Shown: piece by piece, positions 7,712 through 16,920 of the stretch
Numbering within the stretch: position 1 is the stretch's first letter
How the letters are laid out: each line of letters begins with the position of its first letter
NCBI RefSeq assembly: GCF_008693385.1
Contig: NZ_CP044066.1
Location: 62,001 to 126,000 of the forward strand
Reading direction: 5' to 3'
DNA length: 64,000 bases
Source of the DNA: Cupriavidus pauculus
GTDB lineage: Bacteria > Pseudomonadota > Gammaproteobacteria > Burkholderiales > Burkholderiaceae
The notes under the pieces: generated by a model
What the model saw: the letters and a program-made list of their open reading frames with translations, nothing else
Databases searched by the model: none
Told to the model about the DNA's origin: nothing
Made by a program: the position numbers and the translations under genes

Positions 7712-10705
7712 ATGACGCCATCCAGCACGGTGCATTCCAAAAGTATCTTTCCTCCCATTGTTGCAATCGGTGCCGCAGCTGGTGGGGTCGTTGCCTTGCA
7801 AAAAGTGTTCCGAAGGCTACCCAAAGGCATGCCGTTTGCAATCGTCGTGCTTCAGGACCTCACTGAAGGATACTCACAACGCCTGGCGGGCTTAATATCG
7901 AGTTGGACGAATCTCCCCGTACATGAAGCCGACACCCATTTAGTGCCGAAGATCGGCGAGGTGTATTTACCTTCCCCCGGCCGTGTGCTTACCATCGACG
8001 CACGTTCGCTACGCGCGAGCAAGATCGAAGGTGATCGCCTTGTTAGCGCTAGCGTGAACATGATCGACCGCTTTCTGGAAGGCCTTGCGCAACATCATGG
8101 AAGCCGGGCAGTCGCGGTCATTTTGTCGGGAAAAGGAATGGACGGCGCGGCCGGTGCCTTGTGCATTCGTAATGCCGGCGGGATTGTGATCGTACAGGAT
8201 CCACTGACAGCGTTGCACGATAGCATGCCTAACGCGGTGATACGGCGCGGCCTTCATGATCACATACTGCCACCCGGCGCGATCGGCTCACAAATCCTAG
8301 CGTGTGGCTCCAATAGCTATTCCCGCCCGCGGAATGCTGAAGGGACGGAGCAGATGGACAACAGGGTGTTGGCTCGCATCCTTCTACTAGTCCGCGTGCA
8401 TTCTGGTATCGATTTCACGGGATACAAGACGGCCCCGCTGCTCTGGCGCGTCAAGCAGCGCATGGATCGGCGACATGTGCGAGAGATTGCGGACTACGCA
8501 AGCCTGATCTCGGAAGACCCGGTGGAACTGGAGTCCCTTATCCGCGATATTCCATTACACGTGACCGAATTCTTTCGCGATCCGGGGGCATGGGCAGCAC
8601 TCAAGGAGGAGGTTCTCCTCCCTCTTATGCGGACAGCGGACGCACATAATCCGGTGCGTACATGGACGGCCGGTTGCGCTAGCGGCGAGGAGGCATACTC
8701 GCTTGCGATGACGCTTGAGGATATCAAGCAGGAGATCGATTCTTCTGCGTGTTATCAGAGTTTCGTCACGGATGCTTCTCCCGAGATCGTGCATCGCGCT
8801 CGCTGCGGCGTGTTTGCTCCATCCGACATGGCGACCGTGTCGCAGCGACAACGGACGGAGTATTTCTTTAGTGCAGACAAGATGTTCACTGTCAGAGGTT
8901 TTTTGCGCGAGCAGATGGTTTTCTCCTCTCAGAATCTCATCTCTGACCCTCCATTCGCGAACATGGATCTTGTCACTTGCCGAAACCTACTGATATACCT
9001 AGAGCCCTCCACTGCGAGGCAGATAATCTATATTTTGCACAGTGCGCTGCGCGAAGGGGGCTATCTGTTTCTCGGCGGCAGCGAATCTTATGACCTGGAG
9101 CAAAGCGGCTTTTCAAAAGTGTCCGGGAGGTTCAACATCTTCCGGAAAACCGGGATCGTTCTGGCGCGAGCCAACGCGGAGCATGCGGCCAGTCAACAAC
9201 GTCGCAATATATCAACTTTGAATGCTGGCTTACTTCGTCAGGCCAACGAGGATTTTGTCTTTCCCTCAGTGCTTGTTGACGATCACGGGCGGCTGCTACG
9301 TGTGTATGGGGCCGCCGGTGACATCCTTCGAATACCCGCCGGAGAACCCACAAATACTCTATTGTCGCTACTACCATGGCAATGGGTGGACCCTCTGCGT
9401 CGCGCCATGTGTGAGGCGTTAGCACAAGATCAGCAGCGGATCGTACGGGATCTATATGATCGGGTGGATTTGCGCATCAGAGTGATACCCATACGTGTCA
9501 GCGCCGAGAATCCTCCCAGTCGTATGCTTCTCTCGTTCATGAGCGAGGAGAGCGGTCAATTTACCCTGGTTCCGAGTGTCCCCCTTTCGGAAAGCGTTGA
9601 CCAGCACCGTAGCGGGGTTCGCCGCTGCGCGGGACCGCCTGAGAAAATCCAATCGTCGTCTCATCAGGAATACGACGCTTTACGCGAGAGGCTGCTGGCA
9701 GTCAATGAGGAATTGCTCGCTTCCAATATTTTACTGAACACGAGCAACGATAATCTTCACGGCGCCAACGCCGAACTCCACGAGAAGATTGCGCAGCTGG
9801 AGATTCGTGCGGAAGTACTTTCATCCGGGGAGGTCATGACTATCTTCCTTGACAAGGACCGGAGGGTTCGCTGGTTCACCCCTGCCACCACGAGACTATT
9901 TCCGTTAAAACCGGAGGACGTGGGGCGAGACATCCATGACCTCGTTCCGCGGTTTCGCGATCCGTCGTTCTTGTCCGACATCCAAGAGGTCTTGCGTTCC
10001 TCCGAAATCAAGGATGCCATAGTGCACGGGGACGACGACAGATGGTATCGGCGGCGATTGGTCCCACACGAGGCAGCGATCGGAACCATAGATGGTGTAG
10101 CGGTAACCTTCGAGGACTTCACGACGCGTCGGCACGTCGAAAATGCGCTATGGGCGAGCGAAGATATGCATCGACACAGTCAGATGTGCCTGTCTTCGCA
10201 GAAAGCGGCACTGCAGTTGGCGATGAATGGGGCCCCACTGACAGAGTCGCTTGAGATCCTGCGACATACGATGACCGGAGAGTCAGGCGATAGACGATCC
10301 GCAGCGTTCTATGTAATGCGAGAGTCGAGGCTGCATCACTTGAAGGGAATGCCAGATGCATACGCTCGGTATCTGAATGGCGCTGATGAGACGCTGGAGT
10401 CGGCCTCCTGCAAGTTCGCCCTGGCGACGAACCAAACCGTCACCACATGCGACATCCTTCGCGATGAGCGTTGGAAACCGTGGGCTTTGGTTAGTTCCAG
10501 CTTCGGATATCGCGGTTGTTGGTCGTTTCCCATCCGAACCGGGAGCAGCCAGCTTGTTGGCGCTTTGGTTGTGTACTTCGGTGTCGCTCAAACTCCGGAG
10601 CCTGTTGACCTCCAATTGGCCGCCGCTATGATACACACCGCTGCGATTATCATTTCGCGAAAGGTTGGCGTCGATGTATTCGTAGCGAATGGCTCTCACG
10701 TATAA
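7712..10705 (+). CDS. CheB(inactive)-CheR-PAS-GAF protein without kinase
   Basis: A 997-residue relative of the other CheB-CheR fusions with a changed logic. In the CheB domain (about 14-195) the nucleophile motif GASAGG is GAAAGG (Ser to Ala at 22) and the catalytic His is Gln (VLQDL, residue 48); only the Asp in SGKGMDG (144) remains, so methylesterase activity is unlikely. The CheR domain (about 215-470) keeps RTWTAGCASGEEAYS (about 316-330) and CRNLLIYL (about 423). A coiled coil (about 655-705), a PAS domain (about 703-800) and a C-terminal GAF domain (about 830-990) follow. There is no HisKA, HATPase or receiver. The start is preceded by AGAGAG. It may methylate or scaffold partners; the nearby HK/RR pair is convergent. 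Function is inferred. Confidence 0.85.
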   Translation: MTPSSTVHSKSIFPPIVAIGAAAGGVVALQKVFRRLPKGMPFAIVVLQDLTEGYSQRLAGLISSWTNLPVHEADTHLVPKIGEVYLPSPGRVLTIDARSLRASKIEGDRLVSASVNMIDRFLEGLAQHHGSRAVAVILSGKGMDGAAGALCIRNAGGIVIVQDPLTALHDSMPNAVIRRGLHDHILPPGAIGSQILACGSNSYSRPRNAEGTEQMDNRVLARILLLVRVHSGIDFTGYKTAPLLWRVKQRMDRRHVREIADYASLISEDPVELESLIRDIPLHVTEFFRDPGAWAALKEEVLLPLMRTADAHNPVRTWTAGCASGEEAYSLAMTLEDIKQEIDSSACYQSFVTDASPEIVHRARCGVFAPSDMATVSQRQRTEYFFSADKMFTVRGFLREQMVFSSQNLISDPPFANMDLVTCRNLLIYLEPSTARQIIYILHSALREGGYLFLGGSESYDLEQSGFSKVSGRFNIFRKTGIVLARANAEHAASQQRRNISTLNAGLLRQANEDFVFPSVLVDDHGRLLRVYGAAGDILRIPAGEPTNTLLSLLPWQWVDPLRRAMCEALAQDQQRIVRDLYDRVDLRIRVIPIRVSAENPPSRMLLSFMSEESGQFTLVPSVPLSESVDQHRSGVRRCAGPPEKIQSSSHQEYDALRERLLAVNEELLASNILLNTSNDNLHGANAELHEKIAQLEIRAEVLSSGEVMTIFLDKDRRVRWFTPATTRLFPLKPEDVGRDIHDLVPRFRDPSFLSDIQEVLRSSEIKDAIVHGDDDRWYRRRLVPHEAAIGTIDGVAVTFEDFTTRRHVENALWASEDMHRHSQMCLSSQKAALQLAMNGAPLTESLEILRHTMTGESGDRRSAAFYVMRESRLHHLKGMPDAYARYLNGADETLESASCKFALATNQTVTTCDILRDERWKPWALVSSSFGYRGCWSFPIRTGSSQLVGALVVYFGVAQTPEPVDLQLAAAMIHTAAIIISRKVGVDVFVANGSHV

Positions 10706-11143
10706 GCTTACGCTCGTCCTATGTTTGGGTCGTCCTCTCGAGATATTGGTTAAGGCAACCGGGGTTCCTATCGGCCACCATTCGTATGAGGCCACCGAGT
10801 TGCTCAATGACACTCAATCGCGTTGGCAAGCGACGCGCAGCGTGCGCGCCTCTGCCGCATCTCCGCAAACAGGGATCCGATGGTCGCCACTGCGTTGCAC
10901 ACACCTGATACCACAATCCACGCAATCGACGTATCTTCTCGCCAACTGACGAGCAAAGAAGAACTGCCCTACCTGAATGAGCAACCTACTTCTTTCTCGT
11001 TGCCGGCGGAAGCCGTTGGCCGGTTGCGCAGCTGCTGCGGGGAGATAATTCTGTCGTCACCCGAGTTCCGGCGGCTTTGGAGGGTGTGGGCGACAAACTC
11101 ATAATGAACTCCGCACGGGCAGAAAAGTAACGGTTCCGTTGGG
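10706..11143. other. Gap between convergent genes
   Basis: About 440 bases between the convergent CheB-CheR gene and the FixJ-type regulator. Short open frames exist on both strands, but none has a ribosome site together with family-like sequence. No clear terminator was seen. Confidence 0.4.
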
Positions 11144-11785
11144 TCAACGGCTAGAAACCAAGCTCCCTGCTTCTTGCTTGATGCACAGACCCAGCCGATC
11201 GGCGAGACGCACCAGCTCGGGCAAAGAGTCGAGCTCGAGCTTTTGCATCACACGTGCACGATGGACCTTAATCGTCTTCTCCACCGTACCAAGCTCGCTA
11301 GCCACCTGTTTGTTACGGATGCCGGTCACTACCCATGTCAGTACCTCGAACTCTCGAGGTGTCAGCCTCTGAATCTTCATTTGCAGCTCCTGCAATTCCC
11401 GTTGTTCTTCGAAGTGTTCTGCGGCCTGGGCGCAACCCTTCTTCACTGCAGCAAGTAGTTGCGTCTCTGACACCGGTTTTTCGAGGAACGCTATGGCACC
11501 CGCTTGCATTGCTCGGACCGCCTGTGCAACGTCGGCATATCCGCTCAGAAAGATTACGGGAATCTTGCCTTCAAGACTCTGCTGGAGTACGAGTCCGTCT
11601 GTACCCGGCATCAGCAGGTCCAGCACCAAGCATGAGGGCTCGGGTCCAAGCTTCACTTCATCAAGGAAAGACTGTGCCGATGAGAACATACTTACCAGAT
11701 AACCATGAGCGGCGAGCATGCGGCTTAGCGCTCGCCTCACGCTGCCATCATCATCGACGATATAAACGGTTGCTTTTGCAAACAT
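11144..11785 (-). CDS. FixJ/NarL-type response regulator
   Basis: A 213-residue two-component response regulator. The receiver (about 5-120) has the acidic pocket DDD in VYIVDDDGSVRRAL, the phospho-Asp in LVLDLLMPGTDG, the Ser in FLSGY and the Lys in FLEKPVS. The C-terminal LuxR-type helix-turn-helix (about 145-205) contains LTPREFEVLTWVVTG, NKQVASELG and EKTIKVHRARVMQKL. The ATG at 11785 was chosen over longer frames because GGAGA precedes it and the receiver begins there. It lies 47 bases downstream of the kinase gene on the same strand, so the two probably form a pair. Target genes are unknown. Confidence 0.9.
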   Translation of the reverse strand: MFAKATVYIVDDDGSVRRALSRMLAAHGYLVSMFSSAQSFLDEVKLGPEPSCLVLDLLMPGTDGLVLQQSLEGKIPVIFLSGYADVAQAVRAMQAGAIAFLEKPVSETQLLAAVKKGCAQAAEHFEEQRELQELQMKIQRLTPREFEVLTWVVTGIRNKQVASELGTVEKTIKVHRARVMQKLELDSLPELVRLADRLGLCIKQEAGSLVSSR

Positions 11786-11832
11786 ACGTTGTCTCCAGGG
11801 AAGATTTGCAAAATGGGAGCCTGCGCCGTGTC

Positions 11833-12672
11833 CTAAGAGCCCATGACGACGTGAGTTCTCTCTTGCAGTAGTTCGAATTCGAATGTCATGCCCCGTCCGC
11901 TGTTGCAGTTGGCCTTGAGACGCCCGCCATTTCGCTCCATAAGTGCCCGACTGAGCGATAACCCCAAGCCCATACCCCTGGGCTTCGAGAAGTAGAAGGG
12001 TCGAAAAATCCTCGAGAGATCGTCTTTGGCTACACCGCACCCGTTGTCTTGAACGGCAATGCACAACGTGCCATCGCCCGCTTTGACCCGTATGACTATG
12101 GAGCGATCGTCGGTCGAGCATCCATTGGTCACAGCATCAAGCGCGTTGGCCAGCAAGTTCAGGAGCACCAAGCGAATTTCCACCGGGTCTCCCATCGCGC
12201 GCGGTAGTGGCTCTGCAAGATCGCGCTGAATCACGACGCAGCGCGATCTCGCATTCGCGCCCGCAAGTTCCACCGCTTGATCAGTCATATCGCCTACGCT
12301 GAATGGCCGCATGTGCGGCGCTTCCCCAAGGACGAGCGCCCGAACGGCGCGCACGATATCGCTTGCCCGCGACGCGTCGTCTACGATATCGTCCAGAATC
12401 TCACGTAGCAACTTCTGTTCGAGCATGTTCGACGCCAGCAACTCGCGCGCGGCGTGCGCGTTGCTCGTTATAGCCGTGAGCGGCTGGCTCAGTTCATGAG
12501 CCAGCGCACCCGCCAGTGTGGTCAGTCCAGTCCGTTGCGACGCATCTTCCGGCAGGCCTTCTGATTCCCGCGGGATCCGCGCTTGTTCGCCGCTACTTCG
12601 AAATGCCAGGGAGCAAGCACGGATGCCAATACCGACGCTTATGCATAGCATCGATACTGCTAAGGGATGCAT
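11833..12672 (-). CDS. Sensor-poor histidine kinase
   Basis: A 279-residue histidine kinase. An N-terminal hydrophobic segment (about 4-24) could be one membrane helix or anchor; there is no PAS, HAMP or periplasmic domain. HisKA carries the acceptor His in GALAHELSQPLTAI (about 60); HATPase has NLLANALDAV, DNGCGV and GMGLGLS. The sequence style is that of FixL/DctB-type kinases. GAGAGGAG precedes the start. It begins 13 bases after the SYLF gene and is followed by the FixJ-type regulator, so the three probably form one transcript. With almost no sensor of its own, it may sense through a partner, possibly the SYLF protein (inference). Confidence 0.85.
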   Translation of the reverse strand: MHPLAVSMLCISVGIGIRACSLAFRSSGEQARIPRESEGLPEDASQRTGLTTLAGALAHELSQPLTAITSNAHAARELLASNMLEQKLLREILDDIVDDASRASDIVRAVRALVLGEAPHMRPFSVGDMTDQAVELAGANARSRCVVIQRDLAEPLPRAMGDPVEIRLVLLNLLANALDAVTNGCSTDDRSIVIRVKAGDGTLCIAVQDNGCGVAKDDLSRIFRPFYFSKPRGMGLGLSLSRALMERNGGRLKANCNSGRGMTFEFELLQERTHVVMGS

Positions 12673-12685
12673 GACCGCGCTCCTC

Positions 12686-13189
12686 TCAAATCCCTAGCTT
12701 GCTGATCTTTGTGCCTTCCAGGGACAGGTTTGCCATGAGACCAGCATTGGTGAGGACGAAAGCTATGACCGGTGCGCGCGCGGTATTAGTATTCAACCGA
12801 CCATTTGCGCCGACGCCTATCACTGCAACGGAACCGTCGACACCGGCAGTCCATCCTTTGCTTTGCTGAAAGCTTCGAAGCGAATCCTCTGTCATGAACA
12901 TCAGGATAAGCGCCTTCGATTGAGCGCCCGCAAGCAAACCGAAAGACGCCGTCGTGGTGCGGTAGTACACGCGGGAAGTATTGCCAACGCGCAGCGCGCC
13001 CTCACCATGCTCGGCGCCGACAATGAAGCCTGCCGCGAGTACACGTGGGAAGACCAGCGCACGGTGCGCATCGCTTGCAAGCGAGCTTGACGCCCCCGCA
13101 GTACTGTAGAGGCGAATCAAGGTACCATCGACGCCTGCATCGATCTCGCGTCTTTTAGCGGCCGCATCCGCGGGGGTCGCTGTGTGAAC
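12686..13189 (-). pseudogene. SYLF (Ysc84-like) lipid-binding protein lacking its signal peptide
   Basis: The frame encodes a SYLF-domain protein: ALVFPRVLAAGFIVGAEHGE, YYRTTTASFGLLAGAQSK, then GANGRLNTNTARAPV and the typical end AFVLTNAGLMANLSLEGTK. Homology extends upstream of the first possible start (TTG at 13120) through AKRREIDAGVDGTLIRLY to an in-frame TGA at 13190-13192, with no ATG or GTG in between. Family members normally have an export or lipoprotein signal here; an ATG at 13191-13193 is out of frame. So the gene is 5'-truncated or frameshifted, or starts at an unusual codon. It is first in a probable operon with the kinase and regulator. Confidence 0.75.
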
Positions 13190-13192
13190 TCA

Positions 13193-14091
13193 TGGGATCC
13201 ACCGTGATAGCCGGCGCCTCGTCGCGTTCAAGCTAGGGATTTTAAAAATCCCAGCCCTGTTGATTTGGCAGTGGAAACTAACTGAGTTTTTATAAAATAG
13301 GTCGACATTGAAATTATCGCAACACCTATTTGCGAATATTTTTTAAAAATAGCAAAGGATTTTTTCGCGGCGGCCTGAAAGTATCTTTATGAAAGCGATG
13401 ATGGATTTTTATGTTGGTAATGAAATTATTTTCTTGCCATAAATTATCCAAAAAAATATAATTGCGTAGGTCAGTAATAGAAGCTAGAGACTCTGCAAGG
13501 TCAGTGTTTTATGAGTCACTGTATTTGTCCATTGCTTACTGATCGGCAGTCTTTGGACGAGTGCGTAAAGATTTGAAGCAAGCTGCGAAGCTTGGGTTTC
13601 CACGATTCAAGGCCGAGGTCTACCCAGTCTGTCTTTGGAGTCGTTGGCCGCCCTTGACCAGCTACCGCAGCAATGCACGAACACGCTCTCCGGAAGGCGA
13701 GTGGCGCACAATGTCATTGTCATGCAAGCGTCTTGGGAGATCGGTGCAGTGCGCATCACGCCGTCTCGGGCGTGGCTGTCACCACGGTCCCATCACGCCG
13801 TATGCGCTCGAAGAAAAGACGCCGTGAGCCCGAGGCAAGTACGTTCCCGGCTATCGCCCACTACTGCGGTGGCGCCAGCCGAATGTGTTGGTTGAGTTGT
13901 GCCGCCCCACGATTGCCCTCTCCGCAGACCCTTCCAACAATGTGTAAGGAAGACACAATCAGGGGGGATCATATAGTTGCTAGCTTGCCGTGTGGCAGAC
14001 ATCTTGCGTTTGTGGGGTTAAACGTGACGTGCTTTCGCCCTTTCGCCTCCCCGCCGGCGATTGTTTGCGGCGTCAATCCTCGGAGAAGCTA
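13193..14091. other. AT-rich intergenic region
   Basis: About 900 bases without a convincing gene. From about 13230 to 13480 the DNA is strikingly AT-rich compared with its GC-rich surroundings, with many A and T runs. It contains a near-perfect palindrome, GGGATTTT-A-AAAATCCC (13236-13252). Such stretches often hold promoters or nucleoid-protein sites, or mark transferred DNA. The rest has only short frames with no family resemblance. Confidence 0.5.
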
Positions 14092-14274
14092 ATGCAAGGG
14101 GCCGTCTACATACCCCCGCAGCCGGGCCTTCCCTACCTCGCCGTCGTGCTCAGTGCCGATGGTGGTTCGATGATGTGTGCGGCGCCGGTCCCGTCGTTTC
14201 AAGAAGGAGAGAAATACGTGAAGAACATCATCATCAAGCTGAGCGAGTTAGGTAAAGGACTATTGGATCGTTGA
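14092..14274 (+). CDS. Small conserved-type hypothetical protein
   Basis: A 60-residue protein beginning MQGAVYIPPQPGLPYLAVVL. The ATG at 14092 is preceded by CGGAGAAG at suitable spacing. The N-terminus is hydrophobic and Pro-rich; the C-terminal half (PSFQEGEKYVKNIIIKLSEL) looks like an amphipathic helix. No function is recognised. It lies alone between the SYLF operon and the GGDEF-EAL gene (convergent). Codon use looks protein-like, but the evidence is moderate. Confidence 0.5.
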   Translation: MQGAVYIPPQPGLPYLAVVLSADGGSMMCAAPVPSFQEGEKYVKNIIIKLSELGKGLLDR

Positions 14275-14352
14275 GGCTGAGGTTGAGGTCGTCGCGCAAA
14301 ACGACTCACCTATGATGGTCAACCATGCATCGCATCGTCCAAATGCAGCGTT

Positions 14353-16920
14353 TCAGTCGCGAGTATTTGGGTTTCCGCTGGCGCAGGTGTTAGCCAAACG
14401 TGGGTAAGCCTCGGGCGATGTGGGTACGCCGCAGCCGAGTTCATGAAATAGCCCGGTTGGCCCGGCGGAGCCCATGCTGTGCGCCAACGCGAACGCATCG
14501 TCGGGATGTTGCGGCCGGCCGAGCAGATAACCCTGCCCCTCGTCGTATCCTTCTTCGCGCACTACCGCTAGTTGCTCGGGAGTTTCGATTCCTTCAGCAG
14601 TAGTGCGCACACGGAATGCAGCGCCGAGACTGCGCACAGCGTGAAGAATGGCGCGCGCCTCGGTGCTGGTCGCCAGGTCCGATACAAAGGATCGGTCAAG
14701 CTTGATCTTATCGAAAGGAAAGCTGCGCAAGTAGCTTAGCGAAGAATAACCGGTGCCAAAATCATCCATCGCAACGCGCGCGCCCAAGCCGCGCAGATCG
14801 CGGAGCAATTCAAGATTCTCTCGGTCATTTCGCAGCAACACAGATTCGGTAATTTCCAGTTCGAGCCTCGAGACGTCTACGCCCGCATGGTCCACGGCGC
14901 GGCGCACGGCGTCGACTAACTCGCGCCCTCTGAACTGAAGCGGCGAGAGATTAACACCAACACTAATCCCCGATGGCCAACGGGCCAGTTGTCGGCACGC
15001 TTCGCTTAGCACCCAATTTCCAATCGGAACAATCAGACCCGTCTCTTCCGCCAACGGGATGAAATCGGCGGGCGACACAAGGCCATCAGTCGGATGTCGC
15101 CATCGCAGCAGAGCCTCGAAGCTGCGTAGCTGGCCTGAGCGCAGATCATAGATCGGCTGATAGTGAAGCTCGAGTTGCCCAGCCGCAAGCGCGTGATGCA
15201 GGGCACGTTTGCGTTCGAGCCGCTGCTTGGTCCGATCGCCTTGATCGGCTGAGAAGAAACGGTAGATACCTGGCCCTTCTGCCTTGGCTTGATAAAGCGC
15301 CATGTCCGCAGCCTGCAGTAGCTCATCAGCATTGCGCCCATCATTGGGAAAAAGCGCTATTCCGATGCAACCACCCAGTCTCACTGGCGCCTTGTTCAGC
15401 TCGAACGGGCGTGAGAGCTGCTCGACCAAACGCCGCGCCAGGCCTTCCACTGCGTATCGGTCAACGACCTGCTCTTGGATTACAACAAACTCATCCCCCC
15501 CGATGCGAGCCACCGCGTCAGCATCGGCCACGCATTCGAGCAGCCGACTAGCTACCTGCTGGAGCACGACATCGCCGGCATAATGGCCAAACGCATCGTT
15601 GACGCCTTTGAAGCCGTCCAGATCAATGTACAGCAGCGCGGCGAGCGTATCCGTTCCTGCCGCAGTGATAGTCTGCTCAATGCGTTCGCGCCAAAGCAGA
15701 CGATTAGCGATACCGGTCAGGGGATCATGGCGCGCCGTGTGCGCGAGTGCTTCTTGGTTAGCAAGCAACTGGTGCTCAGCATTCTTACGCTGGGAGATAT
15801 CGCGAAAAAACACTGAGAGGCCGTCGGCAGTCGGATACACATGGACTTCATACCAGGCCTGAAGTATTTTCATGTGATGCTCAAACACGATCGGTCTCTG
15901 AGTAGTGACGGCAGTCCGATAATGTTCCGCGAAGACTCCATCTCGCTCTTCCGGGAAAATGTCCCACACCACGCGCCCGATGGCGGGGTTGCGCCCCGCC
16001 ATCGCGCGTAACGCATTGCCATTGAAGTAGGTCAGGCGTAAGGAGTGGTCGAGTTGCACCACGCTATCGGTCGTACTCTCGAGTACGGCCGACAAGCGGC
16101 TAGCAAGCGCCTCGATCGCCATGGTCGCCGACTTGCGCTCGTCGACGTCTTCGAGTGTGCCATACCAGCGGATGACGTTCCCACAGTCGTCAGTCCGAGC
16201 GGCTGCACGCGCGCGGTGCCAGCGGTAAGTGTCATCCCACAGCTTTACACGATATTCCAGATCCACCGCTTGCTGCGTGGCAACGGCCTCGGCCCACGCT
16301 TCGCGCACGCGTGGCAGATCGTCCGGATGCACGCAACGCGTCCACCCGTCACCCAATGCATCATCCACGGGCATGCCTGTGAGCTCGGTCCAGCGCGGAC
16401 CGGCCTCAGTAATCCATCCCGTGGGATCGGCGGTCCAGGGGATCTCTGGGCTCAATTCGACCGCAGATCGATAGTGCGCCTCGCTCTCCAAGAGTGCCTG
16501 CTCGATGCGGTGTTTATCAGTGATGTCAGTGATCCAGACAAGCAACAAAGGCTCGTCCGAACCTTGCACCCATATCGGGCGCTTGCGGGTACGGAGAACC
16601 CGAGCGTCGCAGCCCGGCATCTGAAATACTTCCGTCGTCTCTCGGTACTCGCCGCGATCGAATACTTGGTCGTGGATAGCCCGGTACTCCGCTGCCCGCT
16701 CTGCAGTAAAAAGCTCGTTGTCTGTACGTCCAATTAGCTCCTGAGCGGGTCGCTGCATGAGTTGACACATCGCCGGGTTCACGAACAACCAGACGCTGCG
16801 CCGGTTCTTCAGCAGCAGAGGCTCCGGAAATTGGCGCCATATTTCCTCGAGGGTCCCGGTTGGTAATGGTGGGCATTCGGGCCTCAGGTCTTCTTTCAGC
16901 TCTGGCAACGATCCCCCCAT
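14353..16920 (-). CDS. PAS-PAS-PAS-GGDEF-EAL cyclic-di-GMP protein
   Basis: An 855-residue protein with three PAS-type sensor domains (about 26-145, 150-265, 270-390), a diguanylate cyclase domain (about 405-560) with intact GGDEF in VARIGGDEFVV, and an EAL phosphodiesterase domain (about 585-830) with FEALLRW, ITESVLL, MDDFGTGYSSLSYL and AEGIET intact. Both enzymes could be active. The inhibitory RxxD site five residues before GGDEF reads ADAD, so product inhibition through that Arg is probably lost. There is no membrane segment, so it is likely cytosolic. No obvious ribosome site precedes 16920; a somewhat later start cannot be excluded. No operon partner is near. Confidence 0.9.
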   Translation of the reverse strand: MGGSLPELKEDLRPECPPLPTGTLEEIWRQFPEPLLLKNRRSVWLFVNPAMCQLMQRPAQELIGRTDNELFTAERAAEYRAIHDQVFDRGEYRETTEVFQMPGCDARVLRTRKRPIWVQGSDEPLLLVWITDITDKHRIEQALLESEAHYRSAVELSPEIPWTADPTGWITEAGPRWTELTGMPVDDALGDGWTRCVHPDDLPRVREAWAEAVATQQAVDLEYRVKLWDDTYRWHRARAAARTDDCGNVIRWYGTLEDVDERKSATMAIEALASRLSAVLESTTDSVVQLDHSLRLTYFNGNALRAMAGRNPAIGRVVWDIFPEERDGVFAEHYRTAVTTQRPIVFEHHMKILQAWYEVHVYPTADGLSVFFRDISQRKNAEHQLLANQEALAHTARHDPLTGIANRLLWRERIEQTITAAGTDTLAALLYIDLDGFKGVNDAFGHYAGDVVLQQVASRLLECVADADAVARIGGDEFVVIQEQVVDRYAVEGLARRLVEQLSRPFELNKAPVRLGGCIGIALFPNDGRNADELLQAADMALYQAKAEGPGIYRFFSADQGDRTKQRLERKRALHHALAAGQLELHYQPIYDLRSGQLRSFEALLRWRHPTDGLVSPADFIPLAEETGLIVPIGNWVLSEACRQLARWPSGISVGVNLSPLQFRGRELVDAVRRAVDHAGVDVSRLELEITESVLLRNDRENLELLRDLRGLGARVAMDDFGTGYSSLSYLRSFPFDKIKLDRSFVSDLATSTEARAILHAVRSLGAAFRVRTTAEGIETPEQLAVVREEGYDEGQGYLLGRPQHPDDAFALAHSMGSAGPTGLFHELGCGVPTSPEAYPRLANTCASGNPNTRD

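Noticed and set aside
12122-12672. A longer response-regulator frame running from 12121 into the kinase gene
   Set aside because: The extension overlaps the kinase and has no family sequence; the GGAGA-preceded ATG at 11785 starts the receiver.
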